A stretch of DNA of 34,840 nt from an uncultured Clostridia bacterium (lineage in GTDB: Bacteria > Bacillota > Clostridia > Christensenellales > Pumilibacteraceae): positions 1-34,840 of the forward strand of contig CAMWXP010000015.1 of the NCBI GenBank assembly GCA_947178255.1. The letters are read 5' to 3'. Made by a program: the position numbers and the translations under genes. Each line of letters opens with the position of its first letter. Within the stretch, counting starts at the first letter, position 1. Shown piece after piece: positions 1 to 8,383 of this stretch. The notes beneath the pieces were generated by a model that was not told the DNA's origin, made no database searches, and saw only the letters and a program-made list of their open reading frames with translations.

Positions 1-107
1 CTCTACATACAAATCATCTAATATAGTGTAACATATATAAATAAAAAAATCCACACTTTTATAAAACTTTTTTCTTTTTATTTTCGGGTGTTTACTCAAA
101 AAGCGGT

Positions 108-245
108 TGAGATTCCTCGCGCTGCTCGGAATGACAAAAAAACAGTAGTTTGGTCGACGGTAAAGCATACTACTCTTTTGTCACTCTGAGCGTAGCGAAG
201 AGTCTCATCCTCTTTCTTAATTCTGCATTCTTAATTCTGAATTAT
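108..245. repeat. Inverted-repeat hairpin element, copy 1, with AT-rich tail
   Basis: Two arms of 32 bases (108-139 and 176-207) are imperfect inverted copies: 25 of 32 positions match, and several mismatches could be G-U pairs in RNA. Typical core words are GGAATGACAAAA in the left arm and TTTTGTCACTCTGAGCG in the right. The tail at 214-239 carries TTCTTAATTCTG twice with a 14-base period. A second copy with the same arms and a related tail lies at 30824-30940. The addA stop codon (231-233) lies inside the tail, so the last addA codons are repeat-derived. On the minus strand the hairpin is followed by a short T run, so it could end addA transcription. Positions 1-107 are AT-rich and show nothing else. 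Confidence 0.7.
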
Positions 246-3200
246 CTTACCCGCCGCGAACGAATACAGCACCGCGCTTTTCACCTTGTACGGAGTGGTG
301 CGCTCCACCGCCGCCGTGTACAGCATAAGCTGCTTGCGGTAGGCGTCGTTTTGGAGCGAAGCAGGATTGCCCGTTTTGTAGTCCACTATGGTCGCGTTGC
401 CGTACTTATCCACTATGAGCAAATCGATAACACCCTGCACAAGCACGTCGCCCGCCTTGCCCTCGCCGTACACTTCGCTCGCGGGAAGGTTGACTATAAA
501 GTACCGTTCCTTTGTTATAAACACACTGTCCGCCGTAAGCTTTTTCATAACCTCGACGGCAGTCGATATTTCACGTTCGTCCACAAGATCGAAGTTCTCG
601 CAAGTGCGCCGCAGCTCGTCCAAATCCAAATTATCGAAATCGGCAAGCTCCATTGCGCGGTGGTACGCCGTGCCGCGAAGCATACTTGCCTCACTGTCGC
701 CGGTTTTGGTCTTTTCGCTTTTACCTCTGTCGCGGTCGTCGACGGTGAGCACCTTTGTGTGAGCGGTGTAGTCGTCGTTATCCCACTCGTCGTGCGCGAC
801 TGCGGTAACGCACGTCTTGACGGGCAGCGCTTGTTCGAGCCGCCGCGCGTTATACTCCTCCGCCTGCTTGTGCCTAAGCGAAACCGCCGCGGCAATATTC
901 TCGTCGTACGGACGACCTTCCGCGTCGCCTATCGGCAAGCGGTCGATATCTATTACGTTTGGAATTTGTCCGCTTAAAAAGTGCATCATGCATGTGCTGT
1001 CCTCGGGCGAAACTTCGGTAAACGCGCTTTTTTTGCCGCACACTATAAGGTTGTGCTTTGCGCGGGTAAGCGCAACGTAGAACAGGCGCAACTCTTCCGC
1101 GCGCTGTCTGTCCGAATACGTGAGGTTTTCCACCATCCACGGCGCCGATTTGACGAGCAAATTATTTTCGTCGGGAAGCTTGACGAACACGCCGTTCTCC
1201 GAAATAAGCACGCGCTTTTCCTTGTCGGTATTGCTGAACTGCTTGTTGACGTCGGCGACTATTACCAAATCGTACTCCAAGCCTTTGGACGAATGCATGG
1301 TGGTGATTGCCACCGCGTCGCCGCCGCCCGTAACGGATAACTCTATATTGTTGCCGTCGAAGTACGTAAGGAATGCATGCATATCGCAAGCGCGGTCGGC
1401 GGCAAACCGTATAAGCGCGTCCACAGTGGCGGCGCTTCCGCCCTGCTCGTAAACGTGCTGAAAATAATCTATTTCCGAGGTGATATAACCCAAAACGTCG
1501 GCGCAGTCATGATTGATTGCGTAGCGCACCACCTTGTCGCGCGCGGCGATAAACTTATCCACTCTGTCCTTCAAGTCGCCGCGGTAGGCGTTTACCTTTT
1601 GCCAAAACGCGTAGTTCTTGCGCTGTCCTACCCCTATCGGTTGCACGAACGCCGCGCGGGCGGCAGCTTCTCCCTCGACGGATATTCGGGCAAGCTCCTC
1701 GTCCGAAAACCCGCCCATAGCCGAACGCATTGCCGTGTATAGCGCCACGTCGTCCAACCTGTTGTCCACACAGCGCAAAATGTCCATAAGCGCGACGACC
1801 TCGGGAAAGGACTTGGCGCTGCTCCGCTTTTCCAAGCAATACTTGACGCCACGCCTGTCCAGCTCCTTAGCGAGCGCCGCGCAAAACCTCGATTTGACCG
1901 AACGCACAAGCACGGCGATATTGCCGGCATTGGGCGCGGGGCTGCCGCTTATGTAATCGACAATGCAGTCGGCGACAAGCTCGGCTTGGCTGTCGTTATC
2001 GACGGCCGCAACGGCGTCGGTCACCACCGAATAGCCGCCCGTCATGTCGCGCTTGGTCTCGCTCGGCGCGGCTACCGTATCGTTTTGCGGCGGCTCGGCG
2101 TCACCGTCATCCACGGCGTAAAACACCGCCTTACCGTTCGTAATACTTTTGTTGCCCCACACCAAGCGTTGCGCCGCGTCCTTGTAGTCCACACCGCCGA
2201 AGCTTTCCGTCATAACGCCGTCGAACACCGAGTTGACAAAATCTATTACCTCCTCGGACGAACGGAAGTTGTCGGCAAGCGGGATATGCGTGTAATTGGG
2301 GCTTTTTATCGCGCGCCTAAAATGCTCGGGCGAACAGCGGCGAAAACCGTAAATTGACTGCTTGATGTCGCCCACCACAAACATTTCCGCGCCCGCTTCC
2401 CTGAAACATTCGGCTATCGCCGACTGCAACGGATTGACGTCCTGGAACTCGTCTATAAACACGTACTTTATATTTTCGGTTATTCCGCTTAAACACTCGC
2501 CGTCGCGCAGCACGTTGTACGCGCCGTGTTCGAGGTCGGAATAGTCTATCTTGCCCAGCGATTTTTTGCGCTCGGCGTACCGCCATAGCGCGTCCGCCGC
2601 AACGGCGCGCAGCGCAAACGAGTACGGCGCACTTTCCACCGCCTTGGCTTGTTGCGTTTCCACTGCGAAATCGCGGAATTTTGCGCACAGCTTTTTCAAG
2701 TCCTTGTACTGCGCGTTAAGCTCGTCGGTATAATCGTGCCGCGCAGTGTGTCTGGTGTACGTTATTTCGTCGGTTATGCCGTCGATATAAGCGAGCATAT
2801 CGTCGGCACCTTGAACGTGCTTTTCCATGCCCGCGGCTTCGAGATCGAGCTTGAGCGCTTTTATGCTTTGCACAATAGCTTCGCGACGGGCGGACACAAT
2901 GCCGTCCAGCGCGCCGAAGTATGCGCTGTCCGTGCGGCTGTCCGACAGATACGCCTGCGGGTCGGGCATTGTGAGCGCAAACTCCAAAATGTCGCCCACA
3001 AACTCCTTTACTCCGTCGTCGGTGCGCCCGCAAAGCATGTCGTACATCGTCATAAAGTACGGGTCGGCTATGTTCCACGCCGCTTCCACCGCGTCTGACA
3101 CCGCGCGTTGTTTAATGGAGTCCGCCTCACACTCCTCGCACACCGCTGCGGACGGGTCGAGGTCGGCGGCAAAAAAGTACATGCGCACAAGCTTTTGGCA

Positions 3201-3500
3201 GTAGCTGTGCAGCGTGCCTATGTTGCACGCCGGCAAAAGCTCCAAAGCGTTGTCGGCAACAGCGCGGTAGTTGGGGTCGTTTTTCAGCTCGTACAGCTTG
3301 TCGGTCAGCTTGACGCGCATGTCCGCAGCCGAAGCGCGGGTGAACGTTACTATAAGCATTTCGTCAAGCGACGCGCCTTTTTTGAGCTTGTCTATAATGC
3401 GCGCTATCATTACGGTGGTCTTGCCGCTGCCCGCGCCCGCCGATACTATTATATTGCCGCTTGTCGTTATTGCGCGGAGTTGGTTATCGGTAAAAGCCAT
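231..3500 (-). CDS. addA: AddA, ATP-dependent helicase/nuclease subunit A
   Basis: This 1089-residue UvrD/PcrA-type helicase fused to a RecB-type nuclease partners AddB in processing double-strand breaks for RecA loading. Visible motifs are Walker A SAGAGSGKTT (residues 20-29, Lys27), motif Ia MLIVTFTRASAADM, Walker B YVFIDEFQDVNPLQ, motif III VGDIKQSIYGFRR, motif V ITTMHSSKGLEYD and motif VI RLFYVALTRAKHN. Near the C-terminus GTAYHRAMEL and IVDYKTG (about residue 1040) form the nuclease site. The start at 3500 is chosen because MAFTDNQ is preceded by GGGGAGGTG; the frame stays open upstream only by overlapping addB. It begins 2 bases after addB ends, so the two are one operon with addB first. 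The stop codon lies in a dispersed repeat. Length is somewhat shorter than the roughly 1230 residues of Bacillus AddA. Confidence 0.96.
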   Translation of the reverse strand: MAFTDNQLRAITTSGNIIVSAGAGSGKTTVMIARIIDKLKKGASLDEMLIVTFTRASAADMRVKLTDKLYELKNDPNYRAVADNALELLPACNIGTLHSYCQKLVRMYFFAADLDPSAAVCEECEADSIKQRAVSDAVEAAWNIADPYFMTMYDMLCGRTDDGVKEFVGDILEFALTMPDPQAYLSDSRTDSAYFGALDGIVSARREAIVQSIKALKLDLEAAGMEKHVQGADDMLAYIDGITDEITYTRHTARHDYTDELNAQYKDLKKLCAKFRDFAVETQQAKAVESAPYSFALRAVAADALWRYAERKKSLGKIDYSDLEHGAYNVLRDGECLSGITENIKYVFIDEFQDVNPLQSAIAECFREAGAEMFVVGDIKQSIYGFRRCSPEHFRRAIKSPNYTHIPLADNFRSSEEVIDFVNSVFDGVMTESFGGVDYKDAAQRLVWGNKSITNGKAVFYAVDDGDAEPPQNDTVAAPSETKRDMTGGYSVVTDAVAAVDNDSQAELVADCIVDYISGSPAPNAGNIAVLVRSVKSRFCAALAKELDRRGVKYCLEKRSSAKSFPEVVALMDILRCVDNRLDDVALYTAMRSAMGGFSDEELARISVEGEAAARAAFVQPIGVGQRKNYAFWQKVNAYRGDLKDRVDKFIAARDKVVRYAINHDCADVLGYITSEIDYFQHVYEQGGSAATVDALIRFAADRACDMHAFLTYFDGNNIELSVTGGGDAVAITTMHSSKGLEYDLVIVADVNKQFSNTDKEKRVLISENGVFVKLPDENNLLVKSAPWMVENLTYSDRQRAEELRLFYVALTRAKHNLIVCGKKSAFTEVSPEDSTCMMHFLSGQIPNVIDIDRLPIGDAEGRPYDENIAAAVSLRHKQAEEYNARRLEQALPVKTCVTAVAHDEWDNDDYTAHTKVLTVDDRDRGKSEKTKTGDSEASMLRGTAYHRAMELADFDNLDLDELRRTCENFDLVDEREISTAVEVMKKLTADSVFITKERYFIVNLPASEVYGEGKAGDVLVQGVIDLLIVDKYGNATIVDYKTGNPASLQNDAYRKQLMLYTAAVERTTPYKVKSAVLYSFAAGKIIQN

Positions 3501-3502
3501 AA

Positions 3503-6295
3503 CTATTTCACCTCCCCGCCGTTGCCTAGCAAATCGGTATCGTAGTCGAAATCGCGCGGTTCGCCGCCGCCGCAAATGCCGGCGTACGGACAGTACATGC
3601 ACGCCTCGCCTATGGGCGAACGGCAAACGTATCCGTCCGCTATTTCGTCGGCGGCCACGTCGGCGTTAAGCTTGCAACGCTCGATCAGCGCGTCGAACAC
3701 GGGCTTGTCCAGCAGCGCTTTGTTGCGCCGCGAAAAAACAACCTCGTCATCCTTATTGACGGTCAGCCGCGCGGGAATTATATCGGACGCAGGCCCGCCC
3801 GCCTCTAAATCGGTATCGTATTCAATAGCCACGTCGACGTCTGCAACCATACAGCCGGACATAGCCCGCTCGCGCGTTTTGGTGTAGTACCGCTTGGGCG
3901 TGCGCACGTAAAACATGCCGGTAACGTCGTACGGCAAAGCGTACGCATACAGCGGCAGCTGCATATCGGTGCCGTCGATACATTTATCTATATCGAACTG
4001 CTTGTTGCCCGTTTTGTAGTCTATTATTCGTGCGCGGTCGTCGCACAGATCGAACCTGTCTATAAACCCTATAAACTCGAACTTGGCTTTCGCGCCTAGT
4101 GTTTTGCCGCCGAAGCGATACTCCGTTTCCCCGACCTCGTATTCGCCCTTTTCCAAAATGCGCGCGTTTTCGACGGCGTAGTCAACGGCATCCGCCAGCA
4201 TGCGGCTGTAAGTCGCGTCGTCCGGCTGAATTTCGCTTTCGGCCAGCACCTCGTCGATTATCTTTTTAACAGCTTCCGGCGAACAGTCGTACGGTTGCTG
4301 CGCCACGAACCGCCGCATAAAGTCGTGCACCACTATGCCGAAGTCGGGAGCGCCGAACCCGCCGCGCCGTTCCGCCAAGCACACGGAGTCATGCAAAAAC
4401 CTGTAATACGGGCAGCTGAACCAGTGCGACAGCTCGCTTACCGACAGCGTGGGCTTGTGAGTAATATCTATGCGGTCGCAGTGCGGCGCGTAGTACGCCG
4501 CCGTCTTTTCCGTGCCGCCGTCTATCGAGTCGGCGTATACCGACATTCGCCTTGCAACCACCTCGCGCGCCGCCGCGGGCACGGAAGCCTGCTTGGATAT
4601 AAACCGTTCGTCCGACGAAAGCAACAGCGTTTCGCATATTTCGGAATAGTCGAGAGTATTTATGTTTTTTGCCAGCTCGCGTATAAACGCCGCGGGACTG
4701 CCGTCGGCTGCCGAGTACGCCGCATACACGCTTCCCGCGTTTACGACCACCGCTTTGAGCTCGTCGCGGCTCTGCTTGTTGCGACCGCGCACAGTCGGCT
4801 CGATAACGCCGCCCAGCATATTCAGCTCGGTATCGGTTATAAGTCCGGTGTCGGCAATGGTCATGGGCATTACGCCCTCGTTAAAGTCGGTTATAAACAG
4901 CTTTTTTACCGCCGTCATGCGCAAGCTGCTCGGCACCGTTACGGTAACGCAATCGCGTTCGCGCGGCAGTGTGTTTACGTTGACGGCTGCCGCCGCCCCG
5001 AAAAACGCTTTGGCGTCTATATCGAAGTCGCCCGACCCGTAACGCCGCAGCAATTCCACAAGATGGAATATGGGCGTAACGACGTCGGTGCCGTTTGACG
5101 TCGCGCTTTGAACGGAAGCAAAATCGCATTTTTTAACAACGTTTTCCACCGCCGTGCCGAAGTCGGCGCTGCCCTCGAACTCGCGCAAAACAGCCAGCAC
5201 TCTGCTTGCCGCACGTGCGCCGCCCTTAAATTCGTAATCGAGCGGCACGTACCCGAGCGCGCGGGTATTCACCTCGTAAAGAAGCGTTTCGGCGTCCAAG
5301 GCGTCGCAGCCGACGTACGGATTTTTGGCGAGCGCGACAAGCGCCGTGCAGTCTATGGCGTTGCGCTTTTTGTATGCGGTGTACAGCTTGTAAACGTTAT
5401 CTATCACGGCAAGCGGCGGGGTGGCAAACAGAGGTTTGCTCTCGTCGGTGTACGCGGGAATTTGGTATTCGCCGAGTATGCGGTTTAGCGCGCGCGGCGA
5501 GGTGCAAATTATCGCCACGTCCTCGTACCGCCCGCCGCCAAAAACGTAGTCGCGTATTTCGGCGGCAACCTGCTTGTACTCGCTTATCTTGTCGGGCGCG
5601 CAAAGTAGGTCGAGCGACTCCCGCTTGGTATCGCGCGGTGGCGCCGTGTACAGCGTAAACGCCTTGGCATGCTCCGCCAAAACGGCAAACACCCGCGCAA
5701 TCAGCTTGGTCATATCCGCGTACCCGATAGCGAAAAAACGCGTGTTTTTGATGAACTTGCCGTCCGCGTTCTCTATAAGCGCAAACAGCTTGTCGGGCGC
5801 GTCCGAATATTCGCCCTTTATCTTTTCGTACTCCGCTTGAATGAGCGCAAGATCGTTAAGCTTGACCTTGACCGAGCCTTGCGCGTCGATTTCCGATATG
5901 CGCGCGTCGGACGCGGTTATTTGTTGAAGCGTGGTGTACGCCTCGCGCGCAAAGTCGTCGAACGCCGCCGCACGCGTATAATATCCGAACTCGTTTTTTG
6001 TCGCGGCTATCGCCCGCGCCGTTATCATTACCCCACCTTCCTTGGACAACGTTTTGGCGGCGGGTGCAACCCTGCGCGACAGTCGGGACAGAGTGAGCAC
6101 CTCCAAATCGAGCGCACCGCCCTTTCCGTCGCCTTGGCAAAAAAGCGCTTGCTCCACCGCCAACGTGTAGCGGTCGGGACAAAGCACCACGTAATATTCG
6201 TCGGGCGAAAACTCCCTTTTGTTAAGCTCCCGCGCCAGCGCTTTAAGCGCTTCGGGGTAGCTTGCGAATTGCTTTTGTTTCATCTTGGGTTGCAT
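3503..6295 (-). CDS. addB: AddB, helicase/nuclease subunit B with Fe-S nuclease domain
   Basis: This 930-residue protein is the partner of AddA. The C-terminal nuclease shows FGIVVHDFMRRF, then GFIDRFDLCDD and IIDYKTGNKQF (about residue 760). The four cysteines expected for the AddB iron-sulfur staple are present: one in WFSCPYYRFL (about residue 630) and three in EACMYCPYAGIC (about residues 897-907). The N-terminus, where Bacillus AddB has a P-loop, reads YYVVLCPDRYTLAVEQALF with no Gly-x-Gly-Lys motif, so ATP binding by this subunit looks lost, as in RexB-type subunits (family knowledge). No ribosome site precedes the ATG at 6295 or the in-frame ATG at 6283, and a promoter sits immediately upstream (6302-6330). 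The start is therefore either leaderless at 6295 or at 6283. Confidence 0.93.
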   Translation of the reverse strand: MQPKMKQKQFASYPEALKALARELNKREFSPDEYYVVLCPDRYTLAVEQALFCQGDGKGGALDLEVLTLSRLSRRVAPAAKTLSKEGGVMITARAIAATKNEFGYYTRAAAFDDFAREAYTTLQQITASDARISEIDAQGSVKVKLNDLALIQAEYEKIKGEYSDAPDKLFALIENADGKFIKNTRFFAIGYADMTKLIARVFAVLAEHAKAFTLYTAPPRDTKRESLDLLCAPDKISEYKQVAAEIRDYVFGGGRYEDVAIICTSPRALNRILGEYQIPAYTDESKPLFATPPLAVIDNVYKLYTAYKKRNAIDCTALVALAKNPYVGCDALDAETLLYEVNTRALGYVPLDYEFKGGARAASRVLAVLREFEGSADFGTAVENVVKKCDFASVQSATSNGTDVVTPIFHLVELLRRYGSGDFDIDAKAFFGAAAAVNVNTLPRERDCVTVTVPSSLRMTAVKKLFITDFNEGVMPMTIADTGLITDTELNMLGGVIEPTVRGRNKQSRDELKAVVVNAGSVYAAYSAADGSPAAFIRELAKNINTLDYSEICETLLLSSDERFISKQASVPAAAREVVARRMSVYADSIDGGTEKTAAYYAPHCDRIDITHKPTLSVSELSHWFSCPYYRFLHDSVCLAERRGGFGAPDFGIVVHDFMRRFVAQQPYDCSPEAVKKIIDEVLAESEIQPDDATYSRMLADAVDYAVENARILEKGEYEVGETEYRFGGKTLGAKAKFEFIGFIDRFDLCDDRARIIDYKTGNKQFDIDKCIDGTDMQLPLYAYALPYDVTGMFYVRTPKRYYTKTRERAMSGCMVADVDVAIEYDTDLEAGGPASDIIPARLTVNKDDEVVFSRRNKALLDKPVFDALIERCKLNADVAADEIADGYVCRSPIGEACMYCPYAGICGGGEPRDFDYDTDLLGNGGEVK

Positions 6296-6301
6296 ACCGA
6301 T

Positions 6302-6330
6302 ATTATATACCCGATTGCGCCAAAAAGCAA
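6302..6330 (-). promoter_or_regulatory. Sigma-A-type promoter of addBA
   Basis: On the minus strand TTGCTT (6330-6325), a 17-base spacer and a perfect TATAAT (6307-6302). The expected transcription start, about 7 bases after the -10 box, is near 6295, which is the A of the first addB ATG. Confidence 0.65.
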
Positions 6331-6348
6331 GTAGCGACTTGTAATCGG

Positions 6349-6377
6349 TTGCAAAAACAAACCGAATATGATAAAAT
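6349..6377 (+). promoter_or_regulatory. Promoter of the lipoprotein/ATP-grasp pair
   Basis: TTGCAA (6349-6354), 17-base spacer, TAAAAT (6372-6377). Predicted start near 6384 gives a leader of about 43 bases to the ATG at 6427. It diverges from the addB promoter about 20 bases away. Confidence 0.55.
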
Positions 6378-6426
6378 CTATGTACGGTCGTAAAGCGAAA
6401 CGAAAAATATACGATTACGGTGAGTT

Positions 6427-7413
6427 ATGAAAAACAATGCTAAAAGATTTTTGTGTGCGGCGCTTGCCGCTACTACGGCGTTCTCCTTTGTCGCGTGCAG
6501 CACGGAAGTGGCGGAATCGGCCTTTGACAGCCCGCTGCCTTGGCACGTGTCCGATTCGTCGTACGAAAAGCTCGAATATTCCGTAAATGTGTACAACACA
6601 CAAAACGGCGAAAAGGAAAGCGAGCGCGAAAAGATTGGCGACGGCACGCTCACCTTTACATTGGAGGAAGGCGCCGACCAGGGCTATACCAAGCTCGACA
6701 TGAGCTTTACCGTAACGTACCTTAACGTCGACGGCGCGGGCGAAGACAGGGGTTTGACCGACAAAATAGAATCCACCGTGTCGTTCGAACCGAACAGCCT
6801 TGCCGCCAAAAGCATGGAAAAGACGGTAACGCTTGCCGACCGCAAGAATGAGCAAAATCTTTCTTATAAGATTAAAGCCGATTACTTTGAAACGCATCAA
6901 GCGACGTTCCAATACTTTAAGCAGGACGGCGCCCAAGAAAAAACTATGTCTCTCCCCCACGACATTTGCCGCGACAACGAAATGATGTTCTTTTTGGCGC
7001 GGGCGCAAGCTATAAGCAATGAATCGTCCACAAACTTCAAAATGGTAAATCTTTACGATTCCTTTAACAGCGACACAAACGTAGAGTACCGCATGTCGGT
7101 AAACGGAAGCTCGGAGCGCAATGTGGACTTGGGCGACTGGGTTAAGGACTTCGGCATAAAAGCCGTCGAGGGCGAAAACAGCGGCAAAATCACCTACCCC
7201 ATAACGTGCATTACGACAACGATTTCCATAAACGACGAAAAGCGCGGACCGTCTTACACCGTGTTATACGCAAAAGATGCGTTTACGGTGGGCGCGGCCG
7301 AACATAAAAAACTTCCGATCAGGATAGATTACAGCACATACACCGGAAGCAAGCCGTACCGCCTTACTTCGTATATGCTTAAATCTTGCTCGTTCGCAAA
7401 GACGACGGAGTAA
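6427..7413 (+). CDS. Putative lipoprotein of unknown function
   Basis: This 328-residue protein has a lipoprotein signal: basic MKNNAKRF, a hydrophobic stretch, and lipobox FVAC with Cys24 as the lipidation site. The mature part is rich in charged and polar residues, has no further membrane segment, and matches no family I recognise. It looks like a beta-rich extracytoplasmic domain (inference only). GGTGA lies 3 bases before the ATG, a short spacing. The ATP-grasp ligase gene follows after 14 bases, so the two are probably co-transcribed. The substrate or partner cannot be named from sequence. Confidence 0.8.
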   Translation: MKNNAKRFLCAALAATTAFSFVACSTEVAESAFDSPLPWHVSDSSYEKLEYSVNVYNTQNGEKESEREKIGDGTLTFTLEEGADQGYTKLDMSFTVTYLNVDGAGEDRGLTDKIESTVSFEPNSLAAKSMEKTVTLADRKNEQNLSYKIKADYFETHQATFQYFKQDGAQEKTMSLPHDICRDNEMMFFLARAQAISNESSTNFKMVNLYDSFNSDTNVEYRMSVNGSSERNVDLGDWVKDFGIKAVEGENSGKITYPITCITTTISINDEKRGPSYTVLYAKDAFTVGAAEHKKLPIRIDYSTYTGSKPYRLTSYMLKSCSFAKTTE

Positions 7414-7427
7414 CGCTTATATTATAT

Positions 7428-8303
7428 ATGAAAGGACTTATCGTAGTAAACGCGTACGCACAGACTACGGAAACGCGGCAGGTCGTGCGACTGCGCGAGG
7501 AGCTTTTAAGGCTGGGCGTAGCTGCCGACGTAATGCGCAATAACGGTTTTTTTGCGCGAGTAGCGGACAACGGCAAATGTGCCGAAAGATTACGCTCATA
7601 CGATTTTTGCATTTATTTGGATAAAGATAAGTACGCCTCGTGCGTGCTTAGCAAGCATATGCGGCTGTTCAATTCCGCCGCGGCAATAGAAAGCTGCGAC
7701 GACAAAATGACCACCCACATACTTTTGTCCGACAGCGGAATACCCATGCCCCCGACAATAGCGGGGCTTTTGTGTTACGACAAAACAGCCCAAATCCCCG
7801 ACTGCGCAGTAGATAGCGTTATTGACGCGCTCGGGCTGCCCGTAATTGTTAAACAAGCGTACGGATCTATGGGTAGCGGTGTATTCAAAGCAAACACAAA
7901 AAAACAGCTGAAAGCGCTTATGCAAAAATTCAAGTGCGAGCCGCACCTTTTTCAACAATATATACAGTCCTCTGACGGCAGGGATTTGCGCGTTATCGTT
8001 GTGGGCGGCAAGGTGTTGGGCGGCATACAGCGCCGCTCAAACGGTGATTTCCGCTCCAATATCGGCTTGGGCGGAAGCGCAACCGCAGTGCCCGTGCCGC
8101 TTACCGTACAAGACTATGCGCTGAAAGCTGCGCAAACGCTCGGGCTCGATTACTGCGGCATAGACTTTTTGTACGGAACGGACGACAAGTCGTTTTATTT
8201 GTGCGAAGTAAACTCCAACGCATTTTTCGACGCGTTCGAGGGGGCTACAAATATAAACGTCGCGGGTGCATATGCACAATATATTATAGATATTTTGAAT
8301 TGA
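7428..8303 (+). CDS. RimK-like ATP-grasp ligase
   Basis: This 291-residue cytoplasmic protein resembles RimK/LysX-type ATP-grasp enzymes, which join a carboxylate to an amine through an acyl-phosphate. Signs are the N-terminal NSAAAIESCDDKMTTHILL followed by SGIPMPPT (family pattern N..I...DK..T..L...GIP.P.T), an ATP-binding loop VIVKQAYGSMGSGV (Lys142), LFQQYIQSSDGRDLRVIVVG, the RSNIGLGGSA segment and the metal site FYLCEVNSNAFFDAFEG (Glu260, Asn262). The ATG at 7428 is preferred over a TTG at 7386 because homology to the family begins at KGLIVVNAY; the ribosome site is poor (GGAG 17 bases upstream). The only close partner is the preceding lipoprotein. The acceptor is unknown: a peptide tail, a cofactor or a ribosomal protein are all possible. 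Confidence 0.85.
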   Translation: MKGLIVVNAYAQTTETRQVVRLREELLRLGVAADVMRNNGFFARVADNGKCAERLRSYDFCIYLDKDKYASCVLSKHMRLFNSAAAIESCDDKMTTHILLSDSGIPMPPTIAGLLCYDKTAQIPDCAVDSVIDALGLPVIVKQAYGSMGSGVFKANTKKQLKALMQKFKCEPHLFQQYIQSSDGRDLRVIVVGGKVLGGIQRRSNGDFRSNIGLGGSATAVPVPLTVQDYALKAAQTLGLDYCGIDFLYGTDDKSFYLCEVNSNAFFDAFEGATNINVAGAYAQYIIDILN

Positions 8304-8328
8304 CATCTTTTTTTTGTTGTGATATACT
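8300..8328 (+). promoter_or_regulatory. Strong promoter of the hybrid histidine kinase
   Basis: TTGACA (8300-8305), 17-base spacer, TATACT (8323-8328). The -35 box overlaps the stop codon of the ATP-grasp gene. Predicted start near 8335 gives a leader of about 49 bases. Confidence 0.8.
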
Positions 8329-8383
8329 GTAAGATACGAGGAAGTACACCCCGCAATAAGCTTAACAGGCAAAGGCAATTTTT

